Assembly: GCA_947167155.1 (NCBI GenBank)
Contig: CAMVHB010000013.1
Location: 1-53,749, forward strand
Source of the DNA: an uncultured Lachnospiraceae bacterium
GTDB taxonomy: Bacteria; Bacillota; Clostridia; Lachnospirales; Lachnospiraceae
Direction of reading: 5' to 3'
DNA: 53,749 bases
Shown here: piece by piece, positions 51,814 to 53,749 of the stretch
Layout: every line of letters begins with the position of its first letter
Numbering within the stretch: position 1 is the stretch's first letter
Made by a program: the position numbers and the translations under genes
The notes under the pieces: generated by a model
What the model saw: only the letters and a program-made list of their open reading frames with translations
What the model was told of the DNA's origin: nothing
The model's database searches: none

Positions 51814-52560
51814 CTATCCGTTTACAAGCTTCAGGAACTTTTTATCGTTCATCTGCTCATTCGTAATATATTCTCCGTCATGGAACAGTGCATAGTTTGT
51901 GATCGGAGTCGGCGCGTTTTGTGCTTCCTCTCTGCTTGCGATATGGATTGCCCGGAAGGGTATACCATTCTCTTTAGCGGTCTGTTCCAAAACCGGAACA
52001 TACTTTGCATTGAACGGGCACTGACTGGTGTAATACAGAACATATCCTTTGTCTTCTATGTTCGGATGCTTCGCACATTCCCTGAACCCAGGCTTTTCTG
52101 CCTCATTTCCAAAGGGCAAATACCACAACTGGATTCCATTATCCGCCTCATCGCATACGGTAAAACCTTTATATTTCAGGAACTTTGGATCAGCAAGGAA
52201 CGGCTTCTTCTTCGCCGCTGCCAGTATACACAGCCCTTTCTTTTCCTTTTCTTTACTGTCTTCGATACAGGCATCCAATAATTCGGTTGAATACCCATGT
52301 CCCTTGAAGGAACCGGACACCCACAGACAGTCAATGTACATATATCCATCGGCATTGATCGGAACCCACGCATTCTCAGCCGGAATATACTCAATAAAGC
52401 ACTTGCCCCGTTCCACACTCTTCAGAAAAACAAGCCCCTCATCAAATCTGTCTGCCAGCCAAGCCTTCTTAGAAGAAACCTGCACGTCCTTATTATTGGA
52501 AATGGCACAGCAGATGTGCTCCTTTTCCAGATTATCCTTAGTAACTCTGATGTACTCCAT
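51814..52560 (-). CDS. GNAT acetyltransferase with C-terminal YoaP-like domain
   Basis: A 248-residue protein. The N-terminal half is a GNAT fold: the DCLWVSGSFKGHGYSTELLD stretch with the acetyl-CoA pyrophosphate loop (about 80-100), then EKKGLCILAA. The C-terminal part (about 170-248), containing VLYYTSQCPFNAKYVPVLEQ and the ITNYALFHDGEYITNEQM end, resembles the YoaP domain attached to some GNATs, with a thioredoxin-like Cys. Substrate unknown. ATG 52560 is preceded by AAGGGG. It follows the hsdR gene by 23 bases and may be co-transcribed with it. Confidence 0.82.
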   Translation of the reverse strand: MEYIRVTKDNLEKEHICCAISNNKDVQVSSKKAWLADRFDEGLVFLKSVERGKCFIEYIPAENAWVPINADGYMYIDCLWVSGSFKGHGYSTELLDACIEDSKEKEKKGLCILAAAKKKPFLADPKFLKYKGFTVCDEADNGIQLWYLPFGNEAEKPGFRECAKHPNIEDKGYVLYYTSQCPFNAKYVPVLEQTAKENGIPFRAIHIASREEAQNAPTPITNYALFHDGEYITNEQMNDKKFLKLVNG

Positions 52561-52583
52561 ACAATCACCCCTTCCCAAATTGT

Positions 52584-53749
52584 TTACGCTGCTATCGCGT
52601 TATCATTTATGCTTTCAATAACTTTCCGGATTCCCATCCAGACATCTAGATCTGTAAATATCTCAACTACGCTGCCCTGATCTGTGAACGGAGATTCCTG
52701 AAGCACAGACAGATCTTTCATCATGCCATTATGAACAATATACTCAATTATCTGGTTCACAAAGTATATCTGCCGGCTATCGAGGTTAGCTCCCTCCAAA
52801 TACTCTGAAAATGCTGCTTTGGCTGCATTCATATCAAGACCGACGATTTCACGCACGAGCTCACCCAAAGGCTTAGAGCCGTATTCCTGCTCGTATTCTT
52901 CCTTGGTACCAAGTTCTGACCAAAGGACCTTTTCCAACGCTTCTATATCATCGTGGGATAACGGTATGTTGGACTTAAGTTTCTTGATTGCCTCATTATC
53001 CTGATGCTCACGGATATAGTATTCCGCTTTTGCCTTGTAATTCTTCAGATCATCATTTTCAAGCTCCGACTCGTTCCATGTGACATCAAGAATATCATCC
53101 TCAAAGTTTGTATCATAACGAAGTTTGGTATGAGGAATATACTTCATGAGATTACGAAGTTTTTCTCTGATTTCCTCAAACTCATTAATGCCGCAGTTAT
53201 CGATGTAATCCGTATGAAGAATCTTATCGATCAGTTCTGCCTGTACCTTTATTTCCGGTATATTTGCAACGCTGGCAATACCCCTGACACGCTTAAACAA
53301 ATCACTGCGGGCTTTTCCGTATTTCTTACCCACAAGGTATGCAAGTTCTATACCGTACATAAGGGCATCAAAGCGAACCGCACTTGCCTCGTCATCGTTC
53401 GGAAGAATCAGCGGAGCAAGCTCTTCACGTACTATCAATGTATCTTCATATGTCAGCGTTTGGTAATTGGCCTCGTTTGAATACAAGTCAACATACTTCA
53501 GGTGCTGCCTTACCGCGAAATTTTCACGCGGAAGTTCCTGCACCTTACCGGTCATCATTTCTACCAAGGCATTACGATATGCTATAAGCCTGTCTACCTG
53601 ATATTCTATATCCTGCAGCTTGTATGTAATCTCGAACTGCAAGTTAAAGATTGCTCCCTGAAGTGCGATCATATTAGCAGTAGGTTTTCCCTTACTCATG
53701 CGGAAGAACTCAAAGTTGCCGCAGAAATCAAAAATATAAAACTTGCTCT
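52584..53749 (-). CDS. hsdR: Type I restriction enzyme R subunit (HsdR), C-terminal part, runs off the window
   Basis: About 387 visible residues of the C-terminal part of a type I restriction R protein. The frame stays open to the window edge, and the first visible residues include FYIFDFCGNFEFFRM, a conserved HsdR segment just after the helicase domain. The rest is a mainly helical EcoEI-type R C-terminal region (LQFEITYKLQDIEYQVDRLI, later YIVHNGMM). The ATG at 53699 is internal, not the start. By eye the base composition is more AT-rich than in neighbouring genes, which suits an acquired restriction locus. hsdM and hsdS should lie outside, to the right. Confidence 0.85.
   Translation of the reverse strand, partial: SKFYIFDFCGNFEFFRMSKGKPTANMIALQGAIFNLQFEITYKLQDIEYQVDRLIAYRNALVEMMTGKVQELPRENFAVRQHLKYVDLYSNEANYQTLTYEDTLIVREELAPLILPNDDEASAVRFDALMYGIELAYLVGKKYGKARSDLFKRVRGIASVANIPEIKVQAELIDKILHTDYIDNCGINEFEEIREKLRNLMKYIPHTKLRYDTNFEDDILDVTWNESELENDDLKNYKAKAEYYIREHQDNEAIKKLKSNIPLSHDDIEALEKVLWSELGTKEEYEQEYGSKPLGELVREIVGLDMNAAKAAFSEYLEGANLDSRQIYFVNQIIEYIVHNGMMKDLSVLQESPFTDQGSVVEIFTDLDVWMGIRKVIESINDNAIAA

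Overview
The window looks like the chromosome of a strictly anaerobic, motile, butyrate-forming Firmicute, most likely a Lachnospiraceae (Butyrivibrio/Roseburia-like). The signs are a butyryl-CoA:acetate CoA-transferase with its diagnostic sequence blocks, an oxygen-sensitive class III ribonucleotide reductase (NrdD/NrdG), a split B12-dependent methionine synthase, two chemoreceptors, a c-di-AMP cyclase CdaA with CdaR, and a Gram-positive wall-polymer kit (rhamnose pathway, LCP ligase, L,D-transpeptidase, GH25/amidase). The assignment is by inference; no rRNA or tRNA gene was seen.

Layout. (1) 91-19527, minus strand: about 20 closely packed genes, starting at a good sigma-A promoter (19564-19592) and ending at a strong intrinsic terminator (50-84). 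In transcription order they are a histidine phosphatase, nadB, recD2, comFC, a YvyF-like zinc/HTH protein, two unknown membrane proteins, cdaA, cdaR, an HPr, then a cell-wall polysaccharide block (rfbD, rfbB, a degenerate glycosyltransferase, glf, rfbA, rfbC, GtrA, initiating sugar-phosphate transferase, GT2, LCP ligase). (2) 19615-22303, plus strand: a membrane-anchored polysaccharide deacetylase and an L,D-transpeptidase. (3) 22312-36010, minus strand: a second tight run with a TetR regulator, larB, larC, a TtcA-type PP-loop enzyme, the separate MetH reactivation domain, MetH, a 1031-residue GH25 + amidase with ten repeats, a Wzm/Wzt glycan exporter, a lipoprotein phosphatase and an aminotransferase. 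(4) 36011-36195: a cluster of five hairpins. (5) 36196-44807: a small conserved protein, an MCP, But and nrdD on the minus strand, divergent nrdG, then dapB, dapA and a corrinoid adenosyltransferase. (6) 45007-46863: typA on the plus strand, facing a second MCP across a bidirectional terminator. (7) 46928-53749, minus strand: MCP, two CgeB-like glycosyltransferases with two copies of a REP-like palindromic element beside them, a low-molecular-weight tyrosine phosphatase, a GNAT-YoaP protein, and the C-terminal part of a type I restriction subunit HsdR running off the end.

How the genes work together. The rfb/glf block makes dTDP-rhamnose and UDP-galactofuranose, starts a lipid-linked glycan and ends with an LCP ligase. 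Wzm/Wzt with a glycan-recognition domain, 14 kb away, may export the product. CdaA/CdaR, the GH25/amidase, the deacetylase and the L,D-transpeptidase make wall homeostasis the main theme. The MetH/reactivation/CobO set and LarB/LarC reflect corrinoid and nickel-pincer cofactor use.

The most notable signals are: three helically phased NrdR-box-like sites between nrdD and nrdG that overlay both promoters; the ten-repeat bifunctional wall hydrolase; the paired REP-like elements with an expanded 13-bp tandem repeat; the hairpin cluster at 36033-36163; an HPr where glmM usually follows cdaR; and a TtcA-type enzyme next to larC. I found no clearly new defence or mobile system. Protein start sites were chosen by start codon and Shine-Dalgarno sequence, and several genes appear to use TTG.
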